Below, piece by piece: positions 42,106 through 54,254 of a stretch of 64,000 nucleotides of DNA (the stretch's first letter is position 1; every line of letters begins with the position of its first letter). The stretch lies in assembly GCF_037392515.1 (NCBI RefSeq), contig NC_090281.1, forward strand, positions 48,088,645 through 48,152,644, written 5' to 3'. Below the pieces are notes generated by a model. That model was not told the DNA's origin. It did no database searches and saw only the letters and a list, made by a program, of their open reading frames with translations. The stretch comes from Haliotis asinina (lineage: Eukaryota > Mollusca > Gastropoda > Lepetellida > Haliotidae). The position numbers and the translations under genes are program-made.

Positions 42106-45100
42106 CTGGAAAATATGGTTAGTTCTCAACAATATATCAGCTATATGGCGACTGTCTGTGAATACTTGAGTTTGGACATACAGTCCACTGACCAACAAGA
42201 AGAGCATCTATCTACGAAACTGGGATACGATGAAATTTGTCAAGCCTGACCATGCGATCTTGTAAGACGTCTCTTACGACAAGCATGAGTTACTGAAGAT
42301 CCATTCTAAATCGCATCTTCACATGTTTTTTGAGAAACGAAGCAATCTATTGATATCTGAAGGCTTGAAAACCTAGGGTAAAATGAGCATCACTCTGCAT
42401 TTTCTTCTTGTTTCAAATGATGCTACAGGGTGGACAGTTTCAGCAAGGGAACTTGGGGATTAATGAGTAATTATAAAATAAATCAAACTTCTAATTTTCC
42501 TTACATTTTTCAGTCACAATTCTGTTTGGACTTGCATTTTCTACACTTTTCCAGCACGGCGTTAGTTGTTCATACATATTTTCATATTTTTGAAACCCAT
42601 CATTTCATTACATGTGATAACAAATTTGACGTAATAATTATATATTTGAAAGTCCACTGCACCTATTCTGGAAATTATGAATTTGGTATAAGGTTTCGGG
42701 AATTACACACACTGCGTGTGTGCATGCAGGTAACATTCTGAATATTTTCTCTGGCGATATATATATGATAGTTTTCTTAAAAGTGTATGGTTCCAGTTAG
42801 TAAATGAAAATATAGCGAAATGGCTCACTGAATAGAGAACATTCATATTTGTATTTTTATACACTTGTCACATTTGGATAAGTAATTCCTAAAAGTCTCC
42901 ACATTTCATCAGTACAGTTTTGGTTGTTTCATCTCAAGGTTTGGTTATATTTTGGAGATAGTTATGAAAGATTATAACTACTAAAATTACTGGGAGAAAG
43001 GTAAGTTGTATATACGATGGGGGTACAAGACCACATTTGACAAAAAGTCTCTGTAAAGGTTTATCTCACATTTTTGTCAAACGTGGTCTCGTTCTCAAAA
43101 TCATGTGAGTTCCAACTGGTCTTTAGAAACCCATGCGTGTCATGAGAGGTTGGCTGACCTGGTTGATGCTTATCTAAGTTATGTAAATTGATGCTTATGC
43201 TTACTCGATTATGTCGATCATGTCAAGAATATTGCTGACTGCAGCGTAAAACGTAACTCACTAACAACATGATATTGCAGAAATACTGTTTGATATAGTG
43301 TAAAATATTGGATTTTGGACCTTCTGCATCGTTTCTGTCAAACATTGTCCAGGCATCTCTGGTGTTTAATGTGTTTGTCTGCAATTCTGAAGATCCATAA
43401 CCGTGGTCACATGGTTGAAGGGGTAGGGTAGGTAATGATTAAAGTGACCGTCCCTCATGATGAAGACCCAGGTCAAGCTTCCTCACAATGGCTACAATGT
43501 GTTAGCTCACTCACTATTCGTGAACACTATATGACAAAATATACGAAGACACAAAACTGAGTTCATTTTTACGGCACTTTTAGCAATGTTCAAGCAATAT
43601 CATGGTGGGGGACACCAGAAATGGGATTCACACATTGTACCCATACAGATAATCGAACCTCAGTCTTCGGCTTGACAGGGACACACTTTCACCATTAATC
43701 TACCCCCATCGCCCTGTTTGGCTGACACAACCAGGGAACCGTTCTGCAAAGTGATTTTAGTGTTGCTATGCTAATGCTATGTTAAAGAACAGTAATTACG
43801 ATGAACTTAGAGCTAAGATTGCTTTGTGGAATGGGGCCCCCTTCATGAAAGATAACATAAACGTACGGGTAGATTCTCCGTAGGTAACCATGAATTGGTG
43901 CTTTTCTTCTGAATCAACCTTCATCAGGAACCCTCCATCCGCCTTGCACACCTTAGAAGCCTTGTGCCACGTGTGTCTGTCAGCCGTTCTGTTCCGGTAG
44001 CAAAAGTTACCATTGGGATGGTAGACAAATCCTTTCACACCGCACCCCTTCGGGGCATTCCCTGAAAGCAATATCAACTACCATTTTTAATTATATCTTA
44101 AAAAGTAAAACTGTACAGTATAATCGAATACAGCTCTACCTCTTGACGTGCAATATGTTCTCGAGGTTGCTATTGACTTGCCTATGTATGTATTGGATTC
44201 CGCCAAAAGGACAGGCTACACTCACCATTTCACAAAAATATCTTTATCGATGTCATTTTTTCCAAAATTCATCATTACCATATTCTTCACTAAACAAAGA
44301 ACTACTTTCATTTCAAAGAATAACTTTGATCTGAAAGGGAATTTATAAAGCAAAAAAGTGGCAGTCTGTAGGTTTCATGCATTGTCCAACACTGTGTGGT
44401 GTGCCTGTTTCCTCAGTGAGCCATCATTTGTTTACATAATCAATGAAAAAAGATAATAATGTTCAGTATGTTTACAATAAGAACAGTGGATAAATCAAGG
44501 CGATTAGTGTACACCTTATATAACATTTTTGAAAACGTAAATTATGGTTCTGATAGAACTTTTCCTTTGCTTCTTCAGATTCCTTTGAAATGAGGAAAAA
44601 AGAATTGAGGTAACGTGAAAAGGCTCGAAGGATCGAGAAAATAATTTAAATAACCCGATGATAATCATTGCAACGAGAAAGTCCAATGAAACCCCATTAA
44701 TGCTACAAACATGGTACCAGAATGCCAGGAGTTATGTACTAGGCATCTGGGTCAAATGATATGTACCATGTTAAGAAAAGTTTCTAAGAAATAACAGAAC
44801 TGAGAGCGTCATCATAATTTTTAATGTGTTAATGTGACACCTCGTGACATACAAACAAGAGGTTCAAACAGTACCAGCAAACATCAGTTGTACATATTAA
44901 CCCCTCCGCCAAATTGGTTAAGGGTGGTCACAGTTGCATCTGTGATTCGCTCTTCGTTGCGACGATAAATCCTCCAACCTTCATGGGAAGCACAAAATGA
45001 ATCTGCTTTCAACTGTGAGTGAGTGAGTGAGTGAGTGAGTGGGTTGCTGAAGGCCTATTCTACCCCGGGACCTTCACGGGTTGCTTTCAGCTGTGAAGAG

Positions 45101-47010
45101 CGCACGAGACCATTCACGCTGATTCCATCGGCCATGATGTCTACTCCAGTTCCGACCCGTGAAGGTCCCGGGGTAGAATAGGCCTTCAGCAACCCATGCT
45201 TGCCATAAAAGGCAACTATGCTTGTCGTAAGAGGCGACTAACGGGATCGGTTGGTCAGGCTTGCTGACTTGGTTGGCACATGTCATCGGTTCCCAATTGC
45301 GCAGATCGATGCTCATGTTGTTGATCACTGGATTGTCTGATCCAGGCTCGATTAATCACAGACCGCCGCCATATAGCTGGAAAATTGCTAAGTGCGGCGT
45401 AAAACTAAATTCACTCGCTCACTCACTCACTCTACTCCAGTTCCAACACATCAGGCTGTGACGTGGTGCTATTGCAGGACGAACTACAGGTCTCCTATAG
45501 CGGAGTTCGACTGCCCTTAAACGTCGAGGAAGGGTGCTTCTGGATATCCTTACATTGTTAAGTTTGAAGCACTTGGCGGAGTTCAACCTATCGCTGAATT
45601 TGGCCAGATTCCAAAAGACTTATAGCTCGACCCCTTTCAGCAAGTGTAAAAAACATGTCATTTTAAGCTGCATACATTTCAAACAGGTACCTGAACAGCG
45701 AACGACAATGAAAAAGCATCAATACACGTGTAGTGTCCTCACCCTTCCATGGATAGAGAGACTTGCACTTATATATTATTGACATTAAGTGGCAGAGGAT
45801 TTCCACACTGATAACATAAATAACAAATGTGCCATTTGTAACGCAATGTATAGGACGTTAAAGAACGTAAAAATGACATTTCAACGGTCTGACGTGTTTT
45901 TTCCATACCTTTAACAAAGTTTGTAAAACATTTAGTCTGGACCAGACAATCCAGTGATCAACAGTCAGCGTCGCTCTAAGCAGCGGGTATACGATGACAT
46001 GTGTCATCTGAATCAGCGAGCTTTAGAACTCGATCCCGTTAGTCGTCTCTTAGTGGTACCAGAATGGGTTGCTAAAGATCAGTTCTTTAATCTTGAAGGG
46101 TCACATTTACTTCTAGCTACAGTTTAGGCATATGTAAGAAATTCAAACACTTCAAAGGACGCAGGAAATGTATCGTTCACATTTTGATCAATAAAGGAAA
46201 TAAAAAGTCTCTCTTTCAGTCACAATACTACAACTGTCTTTCACTGTCATCCTACCCCAAATGCCCAGATCGATGCTCTAGATGTTGATCACTGGATTGA
46301 ATATAGACCGCCGTCATATAACTGGATTATTGCCGAGTGCTGCGTTAAACAAACACACAAATAATTTCACTATGTACGTCTAAAATTGTTAGCACACATT
46401 CAGAAAAATGCCTGTAAGAGTTATTTTGACAACCTCACCTTTCTCAGGTACCTAAATCAAATTAATGTGAAAATCTGAAAATTATGGATATACTTCACGC
46501 CATACTTCAGGTTATCATAATCATGTTAGGCTATGGCAAGACATTTATATCACGTAAACATTATTTCTAAATATTGTAGATAATGGAATCAAATCACGAC
46601 ATTTTGAACCATCACAATCTTACATGGTGGAATCCACTATATTTGTAAACTGATGGTGAGGTTCTATGGCTTCATTGAATGTCATGTTCCGCTGTAACAG
46701 AGCTTGATTATTACTGAGCGTTTATTTAAACTAACTTCATAATTAATAACAGCAGCAACAAGTCAATAACACCAAAAACAATAAAATTAAAGGATTAGGA
46801 TAGTGGCAAAAATCACCTTACTTGTGACAGATACTTTTTCGTAATGCTTCACGTTGTCCCGAGGTGCCAACTCTGCTCTGTCTGTTACATTGGCATCTGT
46901 CAGGAAGCATTTGCCGTCCTCCTCGAAGAACAGAGACCTACAGGAGGGGCGATCGACACACAGCTTGGCACAGGCTATCTCTGATACAATATTCACCTCC
47001 GGAGTAATTC
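41891..47010 (-). CDS. PAN/apple and C-type lectin protein, three exons (first exon missing)
   Basis: Exons 47010-46822, 44061-43867 and 42105-41891 join in phase 1 at each visible junction; TAG is at 41893-41891. Exon 1 seen here is a PAN/apple domain of about 62 residues with four cysteines. The other two make one C-type lectin domain of about 130 residues. Phase 1 borders are typical of shuffled extracellular modules. Family role: secreted or surface carbohydrate or protein binding, in molluscs often linked to immunity or shell/mucus matrix; no direct evidence here. The Ca/sugar motif EPN or QPD is not visible and WND reads WDD, so binding may be non-canonical. A signal peptide exon should lie right of 47010 (phase 1 end) but was not identified. 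Confidence 0.85.
42115..42330 (-). repeat. SINE-B, degraded
   Basis: AATATATCAGCTATATGGCGAC, TACAGTCCACTGACC, CATGCGATCTTGTAAGACG. It lies immediately upstream of the last lectin exon in the intron. Confidence 0.65.
42335..43100. other. Lectin intron 2, AT-rich part
   Basis: No further exon found. At 43028-43100 TTTGACAAAAA and TTTTTGTCAAACGTGGTC form an imperfect hairpin. Confidence 0.45.
43105..43262 (+). repeat. SINE-B, degraded
   Basis: CTTTAGAAACCCATGCGTGTCATGAGAGG, TGGCTGACCTGGTTGATGCT, and AGAATATTGCTGACTGCAGCGTAAAAC. Confidence 0.55.
43565..43715 (-). repeat. SINE-A (tRNA-like)
   Basis: Complement has GTAGATTAATGG, GACTGAGGTTCGATTATC, CATTTCTGGTGTCCCCCAC and GCTTGAACATTGCTAAAAGTGCCGTAAAA. 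Confidence 0.75.
43867..44061 (-). CDS. Lectin gene exon: first half of C-type lectin domain
   Basis: The acceptor ATTGCTTTCAG precedes 44061 and the donor ACCC|GTACGT follows 43867. 195 nt, phase 1 to phase 1. Encodes GCGVKGFVYHPNGNFCYRNR, WHKASKVCKADGGFLMKVDS and EEKHQFM: the FCY strand, W..A...C helix and L..VDS.EE helix of the fold. Confidence 0.86.
44070..45010. other. Lectin intron 1, first part
   Basis: AT-rich, nothing recognised. Confidence 0.45.
45012..45080 (-). repeat. (GTGA)n and SINE-B 5' fragment
   Basis: Seven GTGA units run directly into TGGGTTGCTGAAGGCCTATTCTAC and CCCCGGGACCTTCACGGG, the 5' end of SINE-B in reverse. The middle and most of the tail are missing. Confidence 0.7.
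45157..45435 (+). repeat. SINE-B, full length, young
   Basis: CCCGTGAAGGTCCCGGGGTA to ATATAGCTGGAAAATTGCTAAGTGCGGCGTAAAACTAAATTC and ACTC units. Very close to the copy at 48533. Confidence 0.9.
45440..46800. other. Lectin intron 1, second part
   Basis: Holds a SINE-B on minus at 45925-46095 (TAGTCTGGACCAGACAATCC, GATCCCGTTAGTCGTC) and a SINE-B 3' piece on plus at 46258-46350 (GATCGATGCTCTAGATG, TTATTGCCGAGTGCTGCGTTAAAC). No other feature. Confidence 0.6.
46822..47010 (-). CDS. Lectin gene exon: PAN/apple domain
   Basis: The acceptor CATTTTATTAG precedes 47010 and the donor CACAA|GTAAGG follows 46822. 189 nt, phase 1 to phase 1. Encodes NIVSEIACAKLCVDRPSCRS, LFFEEDGKCFL and ending HYEKVSVT. 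The spacing C-x3-C-x5-C and a later CFL is the usual PAN core. Confidence 0.82.
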
Positions 47011-47019
47011 CTAATAAAA

Positions 47020-48425
47020 TGTGATCAGAAAACAAAAATTCCATGGCGAACACCCCAATAACACAACCAGCACACATTACGACAACGTGTATTTGAGAAA
47101 TAGGAAGAAGTTCTGTACGAGATATATGAATTATTGAAAAGGAATTTGAGAGTTGGGCTCTCTACTGTTACAAATGTCAGTTGGGGAATGTACAGTGTGT
47201 AATGAGCTCACTGGGTCTTGGTCTTGTGATACTCGTCAACTTTCAACTCGTAAAATCCTGTTCATCCAGGACGACCCAACTAGAATTTTGTTGGTAAAAT
47301 ATTTGTTTGTGTCATTAATAAACATATTTGGCTCTTTATCAAACTCGTGTGGTTTATCTAAACTTCGATCAGGATTTTGACGTGACGACCAATTAAAATC
47401 GTGGCATCGCGGTTTCAGGTTAACCCCACAGAAAACTTATATACAATATTAATACAACTTTAATGCAATATTGCAGCAATAGCACGACGGGGGATACCAG
47501 ACATGGGCTTGAGATATTGTACCCATGCAGGGAATCGAACCCTGGTCTTCGAACAAACGCTTTAACCACCACAAGTGTCTCTATCGATGACGAAGGCTTA
47601 TCTGAAATAAAATGGTGAAGGCCTAACAGACACACAGTTTATTTATGTAACATTTAAGAATACTTGCGGTTAACTCATGGCCATGATTTTCCTTTCTGTA
47701 GCTGGACATATCAGTTCGTCAAATTGTCGTAAAAATGTCTGAGAATGTTTTAAAGTATGCAATCGATAACTGATATTGTAAACACAACTAAAGAACATAT
47801 TGCTGATTGCAATGTTGCAATATTTCACCATTGCAATTTTAAGATTCCTGCTTGTTAAGGATGGCGTGTCTCCTTTTTGTAGTAATGCTTTGATGTAGCG
47901 TTGTTGTCACGACGCTCTGTTCACCCCTCAGAATTCGATGCAATACACAGACATAAATCTGTAAGTATAAACATTCCTTTGCACTTTTCACACTCAAGGA
48001 ATGTGTGATTAATATCAGTGGAACTGTTGAGGGGATCAGTATTGTCTTCTGTGGTCCAACAAATCTTAACGGAGAATCTTGAGACAATAAATTTCCGTGA
48101 CAGACAATGTCGGGGTTTTATCAAACACGCTGGGTTTCGATATCACCCTACCATTTCCAGTTACCTTGAAACAACTCGCTTTCAGGGTGGGGTTCCAGGG
48201 AACATTATCTCCTGGTTCTATGTTCATCTCATCATTGATTACCATGTGTCCATTTATTCCACCCATGACCTTCAAAAACATGCATATTGCATGAAATTTG
48301 AAACTTATAACAATGAGTTTACCTTAAGATGTAGCAAAAGTACTAAATACATTTTGATGCGGGGTATTGTGCGAGGCGTCTGGCGTGTGCACTTTGTGAA
48401 CAATGTTTTAGTTCATGTTTTGCAT
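47020..48425. other. Upstream of the PAN exon
   Basis: Expected to hold the lectin signal peptide exon; none was convincing. Minus frames at 48281-48066 and 48124-47921 look protein-like but lack both domain and splice support. SINE-A on minus at 47455-47590 (GAACCCTGGTTCGATTCCC... in complement: AAGCGTTTG, CCAGGGTTCGATTCCCTG). Confidence 0.4.
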
Positions 48426-48429
48426 CATG

Positions 48430-48805
48430 ATGCCACCTGATGTTCAAACACTTGACAATGAAAATTGTCGAAATGTTTATTTTTCTCTTGCCTCTGAAAT
48501 TTGTGAAAGCCATGTTAATTTCAACCTAAACTTACCCGTGAAGGTCCCGGGGTAGAATAGGCCTTCAGCAACCCATGCTTGCCATAAAAGGCGACTATGC
48601 TTGTCGTAAGAGGCGACTAACGGGATTGGGTGGTCAGGCTTGCTGACTTGGTTGGCACATGTCATCGGTTCCCAATTGCGCAGATCGATGCTCATGTTGT
48701 TGATCACTGGATTGTCTGATCCAGACTCGATTATTTACAGACCGCCGCCATATAGCTGGAATTTTGTTGAGTGCGGCGTAAAATTAAACTCACTCACTCA
48801 CTCAA
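48430..48805 (+). repeat. SINE-B with leader, long form, young
   Basis: Leader GTTCAAACACTTGACAATG, then CCCGTGAAGGTCCCGGGGTA, GAGGCGACTAACGGGATTGG, ATATAGCTGGAATTTTGTTGAGTGCGGCGTAAAAT and CTCACTCACTCACTC. Leader and body match 37165-37532. Confidence 0.9.
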
Positions 48806-49214
48806 CCTAAACTGTACGTACATCATGCCGCAGCTTAGAGCGGTCACTTCGCTGCGGTGAGCTAGAGAGTGGAATGACTAAAAAAAATTAAGTACCCCTC
48901 GTTTTCAAAATCAAAGGACCCATTTCAAGTTTTCTTCAATCGTTTAGTGTCCTCTATGCGTCGTGGTTGTCAAACCTGCACCATCATGATGGACGCACGC
49001 AGTGCTGTGTTTGCAAACTTTTGACGCCACGTCTCTTAGGGCTTGTCACAATACCTCGTGTCAAATCACAAATATTTCCATATCTCCAACAGTGTCCTTA
49101 TCGTTTTGCATTAAAGAGTGGCCTAATATCAAATAAAGCACTGCTATTTTATTCTTGTAGTATATTAGTATTGACAGAAACAAAATATCAAAATTCCCAC
49201 CGTTATCTTCTGGT

Positions 49215-49355
49215 TAAAATCAGGGACAACCCACAGGCTCGTCATGGTACAGATTCGAGATGGGCTTCATGCACTGTACCCATGTGAGGAATCGAACCTG
49301 GGTCTTCGGCATGACGAGCGAAATCTTTTACCACTAGGTTACCCCTGCGCCCATC
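49215..49355 (-). repeat. SINE-A (tRNA-like), tail missing
   Basis: Complement: GTAACCTAGTGGTAAAAGAT, AAGACCCAGGTTCGATTCCTC (box B) and CATGAAGCCCATCTCG. Confidence 0.75.
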
Positions 49356-49367
49356 TCGTTAGGGCTG

Positions 49368-49525
49368 AGGTAGTAGCATAGTGGTTAAAGGGTTTGCTCG
49401 CCCGACTGAAGCCCGGGGTTTGTGTCCCACATGGATACAATGCTTGAAGCCTATTTCTGGTGTTCTCCGCAGTGATATTGCAGGAATATTGCTACAAACG
49501 GCTTAAAACAATATTAACTCACGAT
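49368..49525 (+). repeat. SINE-A (tRNA-like)
   Basis: GTAGCATAGTGGTTAAAGGG, GGGTTTGTGTCCCACATGG, AGCCTATTTCTGGTGTTCTCC, GATATTGCAGGAATATTGCTA. It sits head to head with the previous copy, only about 15 bp apart. Confidence 0.8.
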
Positions 49526-49529
49526 GAGA

Positions 49530-52515
49530 GCATCCAACAAATGCAAGTTTCAACACACAGACCACAGAAAATGCCAGAGACCTCCACCTTGACAGTAAAG
49601 CGACAGATGCGTATACTTGAAGTACTAGAAGAATTTGAACATGATTATAGATGAGTCAAAGAAAAAAATATTCCAATCATTTGTTGAAAATTGAATTCTC
49701 ACGTGACTATATTGCCAAAAAAGACTTTCAAGTTATCTTCTACATAACCACAATGAAACATGATAACATAGACACAGATACCATTCCTCTCAAAGGATGA
49801 AACAAAACACTGTCCTGAATGTTTTAAAGAGAGCAGAAAAGGGCAATCATCAATCATATGAGCCTGCTACATTACATGGAATTCTTCCTAGATATCATGG
49901 ATACCTGACCCTATTGTTGGGGCAATATAAGATGTCTTGCTGACAAAACACGAAACCTCCAAGAACATTGTAAATGCCACTTCCTAAACAAATCTGACCC
50001 CTGAAGCATTAAGAACTAGATAGACACTGTCACTGGTGCAAAAGGGCAAGTCTAATCCTGGGTCTTTGAGGTTTCATTCTGTATACATGTATGTTGACGT
50101 CTCTGGTGAGACGTGCTACCAATTGCTGCATCACTGAACCTTGATTTCGATATCCATAAAGCTGGTATTCGCGTTGAGATACCAAATTAAAGTGTAACCG
50201 GTGTAGTTGTTTTTCCTTAAATGAAAACGATTTACGTTATTGAAGTTCTTCTATTTAGGTTATTGCTATTACAATGAGTGTTGTTGGTGAATGCAGGCAA
50301 ACGGATTTTGCAAATTAATGCTCCGTCCTTATTGATTTGACAGAAACTCTACAGATTAATTCAAATTATGTGACTTGAACATCATTTTCTTGTTCTTATC
50401 ATGGAAGATATACACATGTCAGTGTGTACAAAATATTCTGTTACATAAGATACATATATGTAGCGACGTCAGGTTGGACGTTACAGTGTTTATCGACGTC
50501 AGGTTGGACGTTACAGTGTTTATCGACGTCAGATTATAGTCCAGGAGGAGGCAGCTGAAAACTCTGATGTCGTAGCTTCTCCAGTTTGATTTGGTTTGAC
50601 ACTATTTTCAGAAGGTATGATGTCTTGGGCTCATGAAAAGGCCTGTCATGCTCTCAGATTGTGGTATCAGTTTTTTTGTTCACTGGCCATTTTATGTGGT
50701 GGGGGTCTGTGAGCATATTCATGACATTTGGTTTGCTGCCCGACAACATCATGGATAGTTTTACTATTATCAATCAGATCACTTAAAGTTTCATTTTGAC
50801 TTTTGTGTATTTCTAAAGGCTGCATAAATATATGTATGTATATAACATATTTTTGCTTTTGAAAATAATCAAAATGACCGCCATTTTGGACGCCATCTTG
50901 AATTGTCGTGTGTTGCCTTCTCGGCAGTTACATTTTCATAAAAAAAACACCGAATGTGTCCATTTACATCCATTGCTGACACTTGATGTTTTTTTTTAAC
51001 ACTTGTCTCTGAGTGGTGGCTTGGGCACAAAACAGGTAATTTTGTATGGTCATGTCGTGGTAATATAATGTTTCACAGCTTATTCGTTGAGACAGGGTAT
51101 TTTAGCGATTCTCCGACCTTTCATGGAAATATGTGGTGGTGATTTATATATTGAACCTTTACAGTATTCTTGTAACTAGAATCAGTTGTTTTTGTTTCCT
51201 GTTTACTTCTAGAGTGACAACATGTTAATTGGAATATGGAATTGTTTCCTATTACCCAGAATTCAAACTGGCTGCCAAGACTGTTGTAGTTTTAATACTT
51301 AGACATATCAGAGGACTAAATGTGTACTGATAGATGAAACAAACAATTCATTTGATGTCACATGTTTAACACAGTGTAGAAAAATACTAAATTCCAATGT
51401 TATGGTTAATAAAAGCTTCACATTCCTAAAATATTTGATGAAATAACATTATCCAAAGTATTAGAAAAGTATCCTTCACGGTTGATAACTGCGTCTAAGC
51501 TCCTGTTGTAGCTATTCAAAGTGGTCTCTCAGATAACTCTTAATCACTTTTGATACATTCAACAGCTTACAATTACCTCTCCTCTTCTTTTTCTTTCATA
51601 TCATATGTTACTTCATGTCAGAATTGGAGTAATCTACAAGTCAAAGCTGTTCGGGCAACAATCACCTGCCATACGAAAAGACATGCCTCTGTGCACAATA
51701 AATCAGTCTGTCTGCATTGACATAGATCTCCCTGCTGGCATACTGACTTTATTGCATTTACTCGATGTCAGTACAACTAACCCACGGGGAGCAGAATCTC
51801 TCGACAGAAAAGCTGGCCATCACAGATGCTCCAACCAGGGTCATCTGGTGAAGGAATGTGATTGGCTGCAGATACTGTTTCCAAACATGCACGTGGTAGT
51901 TTACTTGCTCAATGTGATATTCTAGACTGTTGGATGTTGGTGGGAGCTTTTCAATTAATGTCTTGTCTCATCTACAGACATCACTGGATTGTTTGGTACA
52001 TACATTGAACTAAAAGTCTGTGCGATGTGATCTGGTAATGTTGATAGGCCTTTTTGTATTGTAAGTTCTGGTTTGTAGATATTATAATACGCCTGTGTGT
52101 TGATGTATTTTTGTTTTAATGTTGGACCTGTTTCTTGATGAGTTTCTGTTTTGGCAGTGTTTAGAAAAAACAAGCAAACAAGCGATAAAGTCGGGCAAAA
52201 ACCTGATTTCCATGTACAAAAACAGTTCTTCTCGAGTTCAAAAACAAAACAACAAAACAAACAAGTACAATTGGACCAGCTGTGCGGAATACGTTTTTTC
52301 AATGTCGTCATTCCCAACATGAAACGGTACTAAATCCTCGAACATAAACACCAACATTGTTGCCTCAGAATGTGTGTCTAAATTTAGCCTGTTCAAATTT
52401 GAGATTTGAACGAGGTCAAAGATAACTGAAGCCCGACACGTAAAACCAGAGATAAAAAACCTTTTTGAGAAAAAACCCCTCTGGAACCGTGTTCCCTCAA
52501 CGTATGCAAGGCTAC
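49530..52515. other. Intergenic DNA
   Basis: Mostly AT-rich. A perfect 30-bp tandem duplication is at 50464-50523. A plus open frame of 106 codons at 51605-51925 has no recognised domain. No supported exon. Confidence 0.45.
50464..50523. repeat. Perfect 30-bp tandem duplication
   Basis: Two identical units starting CGACGTCAGGTTGGACG, then a partial third CGACGTCAG. The unit contains the palindrome GACGTC. Confidence 0.95.
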
Positions 52516-52520
52516 CTATT

Positions 52521-52696
52521 CTACGGGAGGGTGTACACGTATAGTACATTGTCGGAAAATGAACAGTGAAACATCCACATCCTGCTCCAGAAGAGTCCTT
52601 GATCCACTTCTGTCCATGGAATGTCTTCCTCGTAGTCGTCATGCCTCTGGGGGACCTCAGGGTCCATCCGTCCCCTGGCCAGTGGCATCCACGCTC
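52521..52696 (-). CDS. Candidate terminal exon, gene unknown
   Basis: The acceptor TTTTATTATCAG precedes 52696. Entered in phase 1 it reads AWMPLARGRMDPEVPQRHDD then YEEDIPWTEVDQGLFWSRMW and ends VLYVYTLP TAG. Third codon positions are rich in G and C, unlike the flanks. A second frame through the same exon (GCHWPGDGWTL...) is open longer and has cysteines, so the frame is not settled. No family recognised and no partner exon found. Confidence 0.35.
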
Positions 52697-52954
52697 CTGA
52701 TAATAAAAATAAACATATTTTACATCATTGGTACTGTGTGTAGTAATGCCTCCAAGAGAAAAAAGCTCAAACATGAAACTTAAGTTGTGTGCAGAAGAGG
52801 TCATTGTAAACAAGGAGGAATTTTACGTTTTCTTTAAAAGAGCGTTTGAAAAAACACAGTTGCTTTCTTGGGCGACGGTTCTACTAATAAAGGTAAATGG
52901 TATTCTACATCATTTATACCTCCACACATATTAAGACTGCATGAGGGTTCTTTT

Positions 52955-53095
52955 CATACCGCTTGTAGCAATATTCCAGCTATATCACGGAGAGAAACAA
53001 CAAATATAAACTCCACACATCATTCCCATATGGGAAATCGACTTGTTTGGAGCGAACGCTTTAACCATTCGGTTATTCGACGATCCCCATAGATT
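52955..53095 (-). repeat. SINE-A (tRNA-like), degraded
   Basis: Complement: GAATAACCGAATGGTTAAAGCGTTCG, TCGATTTCCCATATGGG, GTTTCTCTCCGTGATATAGC and GGAATATTGCTACAAGCGG. Confidence 0.75.
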
Positions 53096-53099
53096 TAAA

Positions 53100-54180
53100 T
53101 GCAAAACAAATATGTCGGGACGTGAAAGACATAATTTAATCTAAACGGTAAACTGAAATATTGAAATACTTTACCAGCAGGTGGCCGCGCATTCGGCCAG
53201 CACACTGACCCTCAAAGTGACCATCCGGGACTTGCTTTGTCTCGAGCTACCTACTGAAGGACGGACTGGTGGGTTAACACTAGGTTATGCCATCTATAGA
53301 TAACATTGTACAGGGCATACACGAAGGGGGCCCTATCTACACTACCACCTAAATCTACCAGTCAAGTGCAGTCAGCATTGGGCCTACTGGGGATGCTGAA
53401 AGGACTGGGGCCACAGAGTGTGCCAACCCTAAACTAGTTGGGTTGCTGTAACAACCATCCTGACTGTACAATCAGGCCCTAGCACCGGACCTACTCCACG
53501 TACAGTCGGCGGGGGGCTACGCGGAGAGCGGACATACTATGGATCCATCATGAGCCAAAAAAACATCCCATCGGACCCTCGGAAAGCCAGTGTAGGAAGT
53601 CCAGGTGGAAGGGTTTAGAGTGACACAACACCAAATCCAGAGTGTGCCAGGGTTCCTGCGTCTGAAAGAAATGAGTCATGCATAAGCATCAGTAATCACA
53701 TTTCTCTAGGATGTAGATTAGATTAACAACAGCGAGTAAGTGTGGTTTTCTGCCGCTTTGGGAAATTTTCCAACGACGGGCCTCATACGTAGGCGTGGGC
53801 ATAGTATTTAAGTGGGGACTCAAACACTGGCACTGAACATGGCGTGCCAACACTGGAACAACTAGGCTACACTACAACTCGGTTTACATGCAGAAACCGT
53901 TCCCATCTATACCTAAATGGCTGTATACTATGAGTATTATGAGTGTTCAATGTATATTAAGCATATATTCATGAGATTTGGAAACACCTGCCTGTCTGCT
54001 TCTGTCGCCCTTCCGAAGAATTCTTGAAGTCGTCCTACCGCTACAGGATTTCAAGTAAGACCTGGTAATATTCTTTATTGAAACAAAACGAAACAAAAAT
54101 GTCTTTCATTAATTACAGATTTATTTACGTAAGACGACATAACTAAAACATATTCAACGGCTTATACTATACAGGTATAA
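53100..54180. other. Intergenic DNA with a GC-rich block
   Basis: 53180-53660 is GC-richer than its surroundings (CGGCGGGGGGCTACGCGGAG and similar) and may be the 5' UTR of a LINE, but no ORF follows. 53745-53880 is a badly degraded SINE-A on minus. Confidence 0.4.
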
Positions 54181-54254
54181 CGCATCGCATTCGTGACTCA
54201 CTCGTGTTATTCTGCGATTAAAGTCTGTTTGCCGTGAAAACGTGCCGATGAATG

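Noticed and set aside
47921..48281. Minus frames of 67-82 codons, considered as the missing lectin exon
   Set aside because: No signal peptide, no phase 1 donor in place, and frames overlap each other.
14045..49525. tRNA genes suggested by box A and box B motifs
   Set aside because: All sit at the head of SINE-A copies; the arms do not fold to a full cloverleaf and the SINE body follows.
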